Assembly: GCA_016840085.1 (NCBI GenBank)
Contig: JAEOTA010000018.1
Location: 1-64,000 of the forward strand
DNA from: Promethearchaeota archaeon
Lineage (GTDB): Archaea; Asgardarchaeota; Lokiarchaeia; Sigyniarchaeales; SOKP01
DNA: 64,000 nt
Direction of reading: 5' to 3'
Part shown: piece by piece, positions 9,587-17,340 of the stretch
How the letters are laid out: every line of letters begins with the position of its first letter
Numbering within the stretch: position 1 is the stretch's first letter
Position numbers and translations under genes: made by a program
Notes under the pieces: generated by a model
The model's input: the letters and a program-made list of their open reading frames with translations, nothing else
Databases searched by the model: none
Told to the model about the DNA's origin: nothing

Positions 9587-9612
9587 TTGAATAGTTAAAT
9601 TTAAATATTCAA
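9587..9612. promoter_or_regulatory. Inverted-repeat operator, probable PadR site
   Basis: TTGAATA at 9587-9593 and its exact complement TATTCAA at 9606-9612 flank a 12-base AT-only core apart from one G. The arms can be extended outward by AAA/TTT after one mismatch. A TATA-like box (atatataaaa, around 9640) for the methyltransferase gene lies downstream. The position between divergent genes, one encoding a PadR protein, fits an operator. This is inference from symmetry and place. Confidence 0.5.
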
Positions 9613-9667
9613 CTTTAATTATATTTAGTAACTCTCAATATATAAAATTTTGGGTGATGTTTGAAAA

Positions 9668-10249
9668 ATGTTGAAAAATGAAATAATAAATGATAAAAAT
9701 GAGTTAAGCAATAATATGGTCAACCAAAAAAATGAGACTATTCAACTATCATCTTCTTGGAAAGATTATATTCCTTCAATAATCTATGGTCCAATTATAA
9801 TTGTTCAATTTGTTTTAGTGTTTTTTACTTACAATTTTTATCATCTTGATTTTCTTAATTGGATTGGTTGGGGTTTGATTGTCTTCTTTCTATTATTTGG
9901 AGGATTACCAAGGCAAGCATTTAAAAAATATGGAGAAATAGAAAAAGGAAAAAGTCATATTAATACTACCAAGCTAGTGGATAAAGGTATATATGCTGTT
10001 ATTAGACATCCATATTGGCTTTCATGGATATTACTTAGTATATCTCTGACATTAATTTCTCAATACTGGATTATGGTCATCTTAGGTATTTCAGCATGGA
10101 TTGTTATTTATCTGGAAACTTATCTGCTTGATAAAAGATTAATAAAGAAATTTAGAGAAAATTATGAAGCATATATAAAAAAGGTACCAAGATTAAATTT
10201 AATCTTAGGAATCATTAAATATCTTAGAATAACACAGAAAGGGATGTAA
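9668..10249 (+). CDS. ICMT-like membrane methyltransferase (first of a pair)
   Basis: The protein has four to five predicted membrane segments and the motifs of the isoprenylcysteine carboxyl methyltransferase/PEMT superfamily: GIYAVIRHPYWLSW near residue 105-118 and the C-terminal E-x-LIKKF-x-ENYEAY-x-KKVPRL. The Arg-His-Pro motif and the C-terminal Glu-Arg/Tyr part bind SAM. The methyl acceptor (prenyl-cysteine, lipid or hydrophobic small molecule) is unknown. It is followed 50 bp later by a paralogue and is divergent from a padR gene. A TATA-like element about 28 bp upstream of the ATG suggests an almost leaderless transcript. Confidence 0.75.
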   Translation: MLKNEIINDKNELSNNMVNQKNETIQLSSSWKDYIPSIIYGPIIIVQFVLVFFTYNFYHLDFLNWIGWGLIVFFLLFGGLPRQAFKKYGEIEKGKSHINTTKLVDKGIYAVIRHPYWLSWILLSISLTLISQYWIMVILGISAWIVIYLETYLLDKRLIKKFRENYEAYIKKVPRLNLILGIIKYLRITQKGM

Positions 10250-10299
10250 TAAAGAACAATTTTTTTTTAATAATATTGAATGGAGAAAGGTAGAAAAAT

Positions 10300-10833
10300 G
10301 TGAATAATGAAAAATTTGTTGAAACAAATAGGAAGAAAATTAGTTTAGGAGATATTATCTTTACTACAATATTTACAGTGTCTTTTATAATTCAAATAAT
10401 CTTAATGTTCTTATTCTTTAATGAACTGGGTATTATCATTTTAGTATACATAGGTTATATAATTTGGGGATTTAGTCTCTATTTTGGCCTAATTTCTTTT
10501 TGGATTTTTAAGAGACACGGGGGTGTAGAAAAAGGAAAAAGCTATGTATATACTACAAAGTTGGTTAATAAAGGTCCATATGCTATAATTCGTCATCCTC
10601 AATATTTAGGGGGAATGTTATTCTCTATAAGTATTACGTTTTGGACTCAATTGTGGTTAAGTATAATTCTTAGCATCATTATTATAATTTTAACATATCA
10701 ATGGACATATGCAGAGGATAAAAATCTTATTGAGAAATTTGGTGAAGATTATAAAAATTATAAAGCAAAAGTGCCTCGTCTTAATCCTATACTAGGAATC
10801 ATTAAATATTTCATTCGAAGAAAAGAGGGTTGA
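10300..10833 (+). CDS. ICMT-like membrane methyltransferase (second of a pair)
   Basis: This paralogue of the preceding gene has the same layout: several membrane segments, GPYAIIRHPQYLGG near residue 93-106, and a C-terminal E-x-NLIEKFGEDYKNYKAKVPRL pattern. The start is GTG at 10300, supported by a purine-rich GGAGAAAGG about 10 bases upstream; the ATG two bases earlier is in another frame and stops at once. Tandem duplication is evident. Both genes are probably co-transcribed and controlled by the divergent PadR protein. Substrate is unknown. Confidence 0.72.
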   Translation: MNNEKFVETNRKKISLGDIIFTTIFTVSFIIQIILMFLFFNELGIIILVYIGYIIWGFSLYFGLISFWIFKRHGGVEKGKSYVYTTKLVNKGPYAIIRHPQYLGGMLFSISITFWTQLWLSIILSIIIIILTYQWTYAEDKNLIEKFGEDYKNYKAKVPRLNPILGIIKYFIRRKEG

Positions 10834-10837
10834 TAAC

Positions 10838-11485
10838 TTAACTCTTTATTTTGTTTAAGAATTGTTGAATTGTTTTTTTTAATTTTTCTAGATTTGTTTT
10901 TTTTAAAGCTGAAAATTCTAAATAGGGGATTTCTTCTTTGTTATTGAGTATATGTTTGTCTAAATGAACAATATTTAATCCATATTCTTTTGCCGATTCA
11001 ATAAATAAACTTATATTTTTGATTCTATCCACATTAGATAGTTTATCAATTTTATTTATAATTATTATTATTGGAATATAGTTCTCCCGTAAAAAATCAA
11101 TTAACTCAAAACTTAAAGGAATTGTTTTTTTATTTTTAATAAAATATTTATCAATCTCATCATCAATTCTTAAAATATTAATAACAACTAGCCCAAAGAA
11201 ATAATCTTGATGATGGTTTTCTATATGAATCACAATTTGCTTTTTAATATGCTCCTCTCTACGATGACTTGCGGTTTTCATAAACCCAAACCCAGGTAAA
11301 TCCACGATTTGATATGGTAAATTTGGTTGTGACACAGATTTTATTAATAAAGAGCTACCGGGCTTTTTCCCTGATTTTCCTTTAAATTTTCTAGGATTAG
11401 GCATTAATAATCTTGTTATTGCACTTTTCCCAACATTTGAATTACCTATAATTAATAATGAGGGTTTTTCCTTCATTTTAAACAA
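10838..11485 (-). CDS. engB: EngB/YihA-type GTP-binding protein
   Basis: This is a TRAFAC GTPase of the EngB family. Visible motifs are G1 GNSNVGKS (about residues 13-20), G3 DLPGFG (about 63), G4 NKID (about 143), and a C-terminal SALKK G5. Bacterial EngB acts in large ribosomal subunit assembly; archaeal members are presumed similar. The length of 215 residues is normal. It is tail to tail with the ICMT pair, with 4 bp between, and shares a strand with the acidic protein gene upstream. Confidence 0.82.
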   Translation of the reverse strand: MFKMKEKPSLLIIGNSNVGKSAITRLLMPNPRKFKGKSGKKPGSSLLIKSVSQPNLPYQIVDLPGFGFMKTASHRREEHIKKQIVIHIENHHQDYFFGLVVINILRIDDEIDKYFIKNKKTIPLSFELIDFLRENYIPIIIIINKIDKLSNVDRIKNISLFIESAKEYGLNIVHLDKHILNNKEEIPYLEFSALKKTNLEKLKKTIQQFLNKIKS

Positions 11486-11525
11486 TTTTTAATAAGTAGA
11501 AACCTGGATATTTAAATAACTACCT

Positions 11526-12443
11526 CTATAATATATCACTAAAGTCCTCTTTAAGAAAATCTTTAAACATTTGTTTTTTTTCTTCTTCTTTAATCACTGG
11601 TCTAGTGCTTATAGGCTCACCCGCATCTTGCAGCATTTCTTTTAAATTATCGACATTAATGCTGATTTTGAACTTTCCATTTCTTAAAAACCGTACAATC
11701 TGTTTATTGTTTAATGTCAATCTTAAAATATATCCTAATCCAAAATAGAACTGGTGTTCTAGAATTGGATCAATAGGAGATTTGCTAGTAACTTCTTTTA
11801 AAACATCATATAATAAAACTTTTGAAGCTGTATGGTCTTCAACATTAAAAGCTAAGTAATAGAGAGCATGATACCAAATTTTATCACGTCTACTTTTAAC
11901 ATAATCTAGAAATTTCTCGGGTGTTATAACTTCCTTTTCTTCAATTTCTTTTCTTTTAAGAAGTTCTTGCTTAATTCGTTCTTCTAATTCTTTTGAAACT
12001 TCGCCAGTTGGTTGAATTTCTCTATCTTCTTCAGGTAATACTGCCAATTCTTCTTGTTTTACTGTATCAATTGCGTCTTGCATTTCTTTTAATTCATCAA
12101 AGTCAATTTCATCAATATCTGAAAAGTCTGAAATCATTGTTTCTTTAAAGTCTTGCTCTTCTTTAAGCTCTTCCTCAATTTCATAATAATCTGCTAATTC
12201 AGATTTGGTTTCATTAGACATTTCTTCAATAATTAATTGATCTCCTGATAATTCTTCACTTTCCTTAACTTTAGCGATAGCATCTTGTATTTCTTGAAGT
12301 TCTTCCATATCTAAATCTTCTAAATCTGAGAAATCTGTCTCTAACATTTCCATCTCTTTCATATATTCTTGTAAATCATCCTTTTCTGATTTTTCTTGCT
12401 TTTTTTCTTGATCTTCAGCTTCTTCCTCTTGATTTTCGGTCAT
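11526..12443 (-). CDS. Acidic protein with repeated FSD motifs, unknown function
   Basis: I do not recognise the family. The first ~150 residues are Glu/Asp-rich and contain two similar 25-residue units, about 36-61 and 106-130, each with DFSD followed by an acidic stretch and (M/F)(E/D)EL-x-E(I/M)QDAI. A third DFSDIL closes the protein at 298-305. Residues about 165-285 form a predominantly helical globular domain (YVKSRRDKIWYHALYYLAF onward). The pattern of disordered acidic arm, repeated short motif and helical domain resembles adaptor or scaffold proteins; that is inference. It is divergent from the HAD gene. Confidence 0.6.
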   Translation of the reverse strand: MTENQEEEAEDQEKKQEKSEKDDLQEYMKEMEMLETDFSDLEDLDMEELQEIQDAIAKVKESEELSGDQLIIEEMSNETKSELADYYEIEEELKEEQDFKETMISDFSDIDEIDFDELKEMQDAIDTVKQEELAVLPEEDREIQPTGEVSKELEERIKQELLKRKEIEEKEVITPEKFLDYVKSRRDKIWYHALYYLAFNVEDHTASKVLLYDVLKEVTSKSPIDPILEHQFYFGLGYILRLTLNNKQIVRFLRNGKFKISINVDNLKEMLQDAGEPISTRPVIKEEEKKQMFKDFLKEDFSDIL

Positions 12444-12568
12444 TTTTTATTCAATTTGTATAAATTAAACTTAAACTTCATTCTATTAATATTAATAATA
12501 ACGCTCTAATTCTATAAATGTTAAGATTCGTATAATTAAAATTAAGCTAAATATTAATAGACTTTAGT

Positions 12569-13279
12569 ATGGAAAAAATTAACCTAGATAATTATAAAGG
12601 AATTATCTTCGATATGGATGGTGTAATTTTTAATATCTCTGATGCAATAAAGAAAGCTGTTGATGATTCAGTAGATAAATATCAAATGAATGTTAATCAA
12701 GATGAAGTAATGGAAGAGATCGCCCGTCTAATTGAAGAAATTCAAAATTATCCCGTGCCAAAAATACTTTTAAATTCGTATGAGTTATTAAAGGTAAAAT
12801 TCCTAGAAGGGATAAGCTTTTTCAAGAAATTGCGAATCGCTATTTTTATGTTTAACCAATTTAATAAGTATAAAGATGCTGAATCCTCAATTTATGAAGG
12901 GATAGATAAATTAATTTCAAAACTTGCAAAACATAAGAAATTAGCTATATTAACAAATAATAAAAGTCAGTACGCTGAAGAAGTTTTAGAAAAATTCAAT
13001 TTATCAAGTTATTTTAATACAATAATTGGCTTCAACGATGTTTCGGAAGTTAAACCTAACCCTGAAGGAATTCTAAAAATTCTTAATAAATGGAATCTTA
13101 AACCTACAGAAGCAATCTTCATTGGAGATATGACAACTGATATCGAAGCGGGAAAAGCTGCAAATGTTAAAATGATATGTGTAGCAAGTGGACTTGCCCA
13201 AAAGGAAACATTGCTTAAACATCAACCTGATATCTTAGTAGATTCTACCGAACAATTAATTAAATTATTTAATTTATAA
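12569..13279 (+). CDS. HAD-superfamily hydrolase (phosphoglycolate phosphatase-like)
   Basis: All four HAD motifs are visible: FDMDGV near residue 14 (nucleophile Asp and acid/base Asp), ILTNN near 128, KPNPEG near 158 (Lys) and FIGDMTTDIEAG near 183 (metal-binding Asp residues). An alpha-helical cap follows motif I, as in the phosphoglycolate phosphatase/Gph group, so a small phosphorylated metabolite is the likely substrate. The length of 236 residues is typical. It is a single gene with divergent and co-directional neighbours. Confidence 0.85.
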   Translation: MEKINLDNYKGIIFDMDGVIFNISDAIKKAVDDSVDKYQMNVNQDEVMEEIARLIEEIQNYPVPKILLNSYELLKVKFLEGISFFKKLRIAIFMFNQFNKYKDAESSIYEGIDKLISKLAKHKKLAILTNNKSQYAEEVLEKFNLSSYFNTIIGFNDVSEVKPNPEGILKILNKWNLKPTEAIFIGDMTTDIEAGKAANVKMICVASGLAQKETLLKHQPDILVDSTEQLIKLFNL

Positions 13280-13452
13280 ATTTTAATCAATTTTAATTTT
13301 TATTTGTCCTATCATCCATTTTATAATAACAACTATTCTCAAATAGAACAGTGAGATTATGTGATATTAACATATTGTAAAAATTTATAATATCAAACTA
13401 TTACTATTTAAGAAAGTATTATTAAACTAAATTATACACAAATGAATCTATT

Positions 13453-14025
13453 ATGAGTGCTGATGATAAAGGATTTGGGTTTAAAATAACAGTAATTGGT
13501 GATGCTGCCGTAGGGAAAACTTCCTTAATTAAAAAATATACTCAAGGCTCATTTCAAAAGGATTATATCTCTACTTTGGGTACTCAATTTTCTAAATATG
13601 AAGAAGTTATTGATGGGGAAAAAGTAGAATTATTCTTATGGGATATTGCCGGTCAGGATTCATTTGAAGCATTACGCCAAAGATTTTATACAGGAAGTAG
13701 TGGAGCAATAATTGTTTTTTCTCACGCTCTAGAACAAACTAAAAGTTATGAGCATGTGAATAAATGGCTTTCTGATCTAAAAAACCATTGTGGAAATATA
13801 CCAATTGTTCTATTTGGTAATAAAATTGATTTAATTGATGATGGAGAGTTAGAGTCAAATCCAAATTTACCTACTGCGAATGCAACGGTAGAACAGTTTA
13901 CCAAGGAGAATAGATTCATAGCATATTATAAAACGAGTGCTTTAACTGGACAAGGAGTAACTGACGCATTTAAAGCATTAGTTAGAAAATTATATGAAAT
14001 TGCTAAAATTTCAAATTTTAGTTAA
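13453..14025 (+). CDS. Rab/Ras-like small GTPase
   Basis: The 190-residue protein has a complete Ras-superfamily G domain: G1 GDAAVGKTS (about 16-24), a switch I threonine in STLGTQF, G3 WDIAGQ, G4 GNKID and G5 TSAL. The order and spacing are Rab/Ras-like, not Arf-like. The C-terminus (ISNFS) has no cysteine, so it is not a prenylation substrate. Asgard genomes carry many such GTPases, thought to relate to eukaryotic trafficking regulators. No GAP, GEF or roadblock/longin gene is adjacent. It is tail to tail with the EF-2 gene. Confidence 0.9.
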   Translation: MSADDKGFGFKITVIGDAAVGKTSLIKKYTQGSFQKDYISTLGTQFSKYEEVIDGEKVELFLWDIAGQDSFEALRQRFYTGSSGAIIVFSHALEQTKSYEHVNKWLSDLKNHCGNIPIVLFGNKIDLIDDGELESNPNLPTANATVEQFTKENRFIAYYKTSALTGQGVTDAFKALVRKLYEIAKISNFS

Positions 14026-14079
14026 ATATAATAAATTTTAAAAAAGATTTTGATTATTCTAAGAAAAAACTGTTGTATT

Positions 14080-16392
14080 TTAGGTACGTTTATAAATAAA
14101 TCGTTCCCAACTTTTTCTGCTTGGCATTTCTAGAGGCATACCCTTCCTTTTGCGTATTTCCATGATTATTTCTTCTTCAAATGAAGCAGGGACACGAGAA
14201 AAACCTTCGAATTCATATCCGAAAAACGCTCTGCCTTGGGTTGATCCTCTAATGTCATCGGCGATCCCGATTGTTTCAGCAGCAGGAATCTGGCCTTGTA
14301 TTCGTACATATTCACCTTCAGGAATGACATTAGTAATTCTACCTCTTCGCTTGGTTATGATTGCAGTGACGCTTCCTTCAGTTCCTTGCGGTGTTTTTAT
14401 ATCTATTCTTTGGATTGGTTCATAAAGATGAGGATCTGCTTCCAGCATTGCTAGGGACATAGCTGAAAAAGCCATTCCTGCAATTTGCCCATATTGAGTA
14501 TGTCTTGGGTCTTCGTGCACTACTAAATCTGTGAAAACGATTTTGAATCCTGTTGCTGGTTCTTTTGCTATAATACAATCACCGAGCCAATCTCTAAAGG
14601 CAGCTGATAAATAAGACTTAACTCTATCAAATCGTTGTAACCCCGCAGCACCATTTACAAGTACGCTTCCATGGTATACATCCACTACACGTCTAGCTTC
14701 TTTTGCATCCCACCCAGCTTCTTCTCTTAGAATCATAGCTCTCTCCTTTTCATTTTGCAAATCATTAACTTTTCCAGTGTCTATTAAGTGTTCAGTAACT
14801 TCATCTAAGGGTTCGACATACAATAAAATTCGATTGTGAGTATTAGCTGATTTGGTATAAAATTCTCGACTCTTTTCTGTAATTTTTTCTCTATATATAA
14901 TAATTGGTTCTCCAATGTCGATTTGAACTTGTTTATTAATCCTTTTAGTCAAGATTTCTATTTGTAACGGATCAATTCCAGAAAGTATAAATTCTCCTGA
15001 CTCATCATCCCTCCTATATTCTGCTTCTGGGTTCGCTTTAAGCCATTTGCCTACTACATCATCTAATTTATCAATTTCATGTGGATCTTTTGGTTTGATA
15101 CTTCTTGACACGACAGCTTCACACGCATATTGAATTTTTTCGAAGGGGTGTAACAATGTCCTTTCTTCTCTATTCTTAGGAACTTTGTTTGTCAGCATAA
15201 ATGTTTCACCAGCGGGGCATACAAATCCAAATAATGCAAATAAGTTCCCTGCAGGTATCTTGGGGATATCTAAAATATCAGTTATTTCCATAACACCGAG
15301 CCTTTTCACTCGATTGCTTGAATCACTATTAATTAAATAAATAGAATCTGTTTGATCAAATGTACCAGAAAAAACACGACCTATAAGGGTGGCTTGAAAA
15401 TTTCTTTTAGGGTCTAAAAAGATCTTAGTAATCATCCCAAAAAGTGGCCCATTTGGGTCACTTCTCTGCAAAGATTGACCTAATTCTGAGTTCAAATCAC
15501 CGCCCCAGATATGTGGGATTCGATATTTAGACGCACTAACGGGATCTGGAAGATGGTCAACAATCATTCTTAACATAGGTTCATCTAAGGGTAAATTATC
15601 CCTTAGCCATTGAATATCTCCTTCATTATATTTCGCAAAGACATCTTGAGGTTTAAGATTTTTCTCAAGTAAAATCTCATAAGTAAACCCCCATCCATGT
15701 TTAGCTGAACCTACAGCTACAGAATTCTTTACAAAATCAATTCCCCAATCCGATCCTTCTGGTCTAACCTTTTTAATTAATTCATTTACTTCTCTTGTAA
15801 TTTTATCTATTTTAGCAAAGGTTTCTTGAGGGCTAAGTTTTAATTCACTTATTAGTCTATCAACCTTATTGATAAAAAGAACTGGTTTGCAGTATTCTTC
15901 ACCAACGGACAATCTAATATTTGTCTCAGTTTGAGTCATAACTCCTTCAAGAGCGTCTACTAAAATTATAGCACCATCACTGCCCCTAAGTGCTCTTGAT
16001 ACTTCTCCTGTAAAACTTATATGACCGGGAGTGTCGTTAAGTTGAATAATATAGGGTTCCTCATCTTTTGGTTTTCTAGAATCTTGAAACGCCAGGAGTA
16101 CTACAGTTGTAAATATCGTGATGCCGCGTTCTTGCTCCTCATCTTTCAGTATATTAAGTATGCCTTAATCTAAATCTGAATCGGTCATTTGGAGCTGCCC
16201 AGCATCTTCTGGTCGCATTAATCCCGCTCTACGGAGCAAATAATCAGTAGCAGTAGTTTTTCCATGGTCAATTTACGCTATAATAAGGAAAACTCAATAT
16301 AGATGCGCAGTTATGGAAAAAATTCGCTTCTTTTCATATGATCCAGAGGTCACGAGTTTGGCGATTTCATCTGGGTTCTTTACTTTAACCAC
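14080..16392 (-). CDS. fusA: Elongation factor 2, G domain interrupted by two stop-containing 30-nt inserts
   Basis: EF-2 is the GTPase that translocates the ribosome. The uninterrupted part (14080-15939) covers most of the protein: NKVD, domains II-V and a normal C-terminus. Upstream the same frame continues through DTPGH, QERGITI, DHGKTT and an N-terminus opening at GTG 16392 (VKVKNPDEIAK). It is broken by TGA and TAA in an insert at 16273-16302 and by TAA in an insert at 16144-16173. Removing both gives about 750 residues with a family-like G domain. The domain IV tip reads HEDPRHTQYGQ where diphthamide-type EF-2 has DAIHRGxxQ. It may be a pseudogene, an aEF-2 paralogue, or expressed by RNA excision or bypassing. 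Confidence 0.75.
16144..16173 (-). other. Insert 2 in EF-2 (switch I region), contains TAA
   Basis: These 30 bases separate QMTDSD from DEEQERGITI; without them the distance from GKTT to RGITI is 31 residues, the usual EF-2 spacing. In-frame TAA is at 16165-16167. ATTAAG and CTTAAT form a hairpin with a five-base loop, and flanking TTCAG (16176-16180) pairs with CTGAA near the 3' end. The insert matches insert 1 at 19 of 30 positions. Confidence 0.6.
16273..16302 (-). other. Insert 1 in EF-2 (P-loop), contains TGA and TAA
   Basis: These 30 bases split the P-loop between ITAH and IDHGKTT. In-frame TGA is at 16294-16296 and TAA at 16273-16275. CTATA and TATAG, the first and near-last bases, form a stem, and the flanking TGCG (16306-16309) can pair with CGTA (16274-16277), leaving a 3-base CAT bulge just before the insert. 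Confidence 0.6.
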
Positions 16393-16603
16393 TGTAAATT
16401 CACTTTAATCTACTTTAATTTAATTTTAATTTTCATGTTATAATTGAAGAAAAGAATACAAGAAATCATAAAAATTTTATGAATTTAAGCTAAAAATCGC
16501 CAAATTTATAAAGGTTTTTCAAGAATAATAGACTAGAAAAACGATATAAACATTATTACTTTTCAAGATTTCGATTAAAACGTATTTTATAAACCTCTAA
16601 CAT

Positions 16604-17272
16604 ATGATTAATCCATTTAATTTAGCTAAAGCTATTGAAAAAGAAGTCTGTAGAAACGGTTCTAAAAAGTTTTATAGGTTCCGTAAAACTCGTTTCTATG
16701 GAGGATGTGCCACTGCTGATTGTTTAGGGTGTAACTTAAGATGTGCTTATTGTTGGGCGCAGAAGAAGGTTTGGAATCCAGCAAGATATGGCGAATTTTA
16801 CACACCAGATGCAGTTAGTGAAAAATTAGATAGGATGAATTTCTCATTGGTTAGAATTAGTGGGGGTGAACCAACACTCTGTAAGAAATACTTGCGTGAG
16901 TTGGTAAGTTTAATCCCAGAAGACAAATTATTCATTCTTGAAACTAATGGAATTCTTTTAGATGAAAATTTTGTTAGGGAGTTAAGCAAGTTTAAAAATC
17001 TGTATGTGAGGGTTTCTTTAAAAGGTGTTGATGAGAGAACTTTCGAAAAAATTACGGGAGCAGAAGGTAAGTTTTTTTATAATCAAATAAATACTCTAGA
17101 TTTACTGAAAAAATATGACATTAAACATAGAGCGGCAATCTTAATTAATTTATTTACTGAATCTCAAATTAATAATTTAGGGATTCCTAACTTAGAATAT
17201 GAAACTTTAATAGATTATCCTTTTGTGCAGAAAAATCTCAAGAAACGAGGAATTGAGGTAATGAGAGTATAA
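16604..17272 (+). CDS. Radical SAM domain protein
   Basis: The protein has a CNLRCAYC cluster motif at Cys43/47/50 and the SGGEPTL glycine-rich motif near residue 87, which bind the 4Fe-4S cluster and SAM. At 222 residues it is compact, with no extra Fe-S domain visible; Cys35 and Cys40 lie just before the cluster. It resembles stand-alone archaeal radical SAM proteins of the activating-enzyme/MoaA-like type. Substrate is unknown. It is divergent from EF-2; no obvious peptide or enzyme partner lies nearby. Confidence 0.78.
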   Translation: MINPFNLAKAIEKEVCRNGSKKFYRFRKTRFYGGCATADCLGCNLRCAYCWAQKKVWNPARYGEFYTPDAVSEKLDRMNFSLVRISGGEPTLCKKYLRELVSLIPEDKLFILETNGILLDENFVRELSKFKNLYVRVSLKGVDERTFEKITGAEGKFFYNQINTLDLLKKYDIKHRAAILINLFTESQINNLGIPNLEYETLIDYPFVQKNLKKRGIEVMRV

Positions 17273-17340
17273 TATTACTCTAAATAATAGTGTAAAATCC
17301 TTATAAGATGATTTAAATAATCCCCGAAGCTTCTTGAAAT

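Noticed and set aside
13453-14025. Prenylated Rab
   Set aside because: The C-terminus ISNFS has no cysteine, so a prenylated Rab/Ras is not supported despite the GTPase match.
14150-14425. Plus-strand frame opposite the EF-2 C-terminus
   Set aside because: Antisense to conserved EF-2 domain V; composition reflects the opposite strand.
16144-16302. Canonical bulge-helix-bulge introns cut by tRNA endonuclease in EF-2
   Set aside because: Insert 1 gives one 3-base bulge and a helix, but the second 3-base bulge on the opposite strand is missing. Cutting in the bulge would also change the His of the P-loop to Gln. Insert 2 has a 6/3 internal loop. The folds do not match the standard motif, so I report structure without naming a splicing mechanism.
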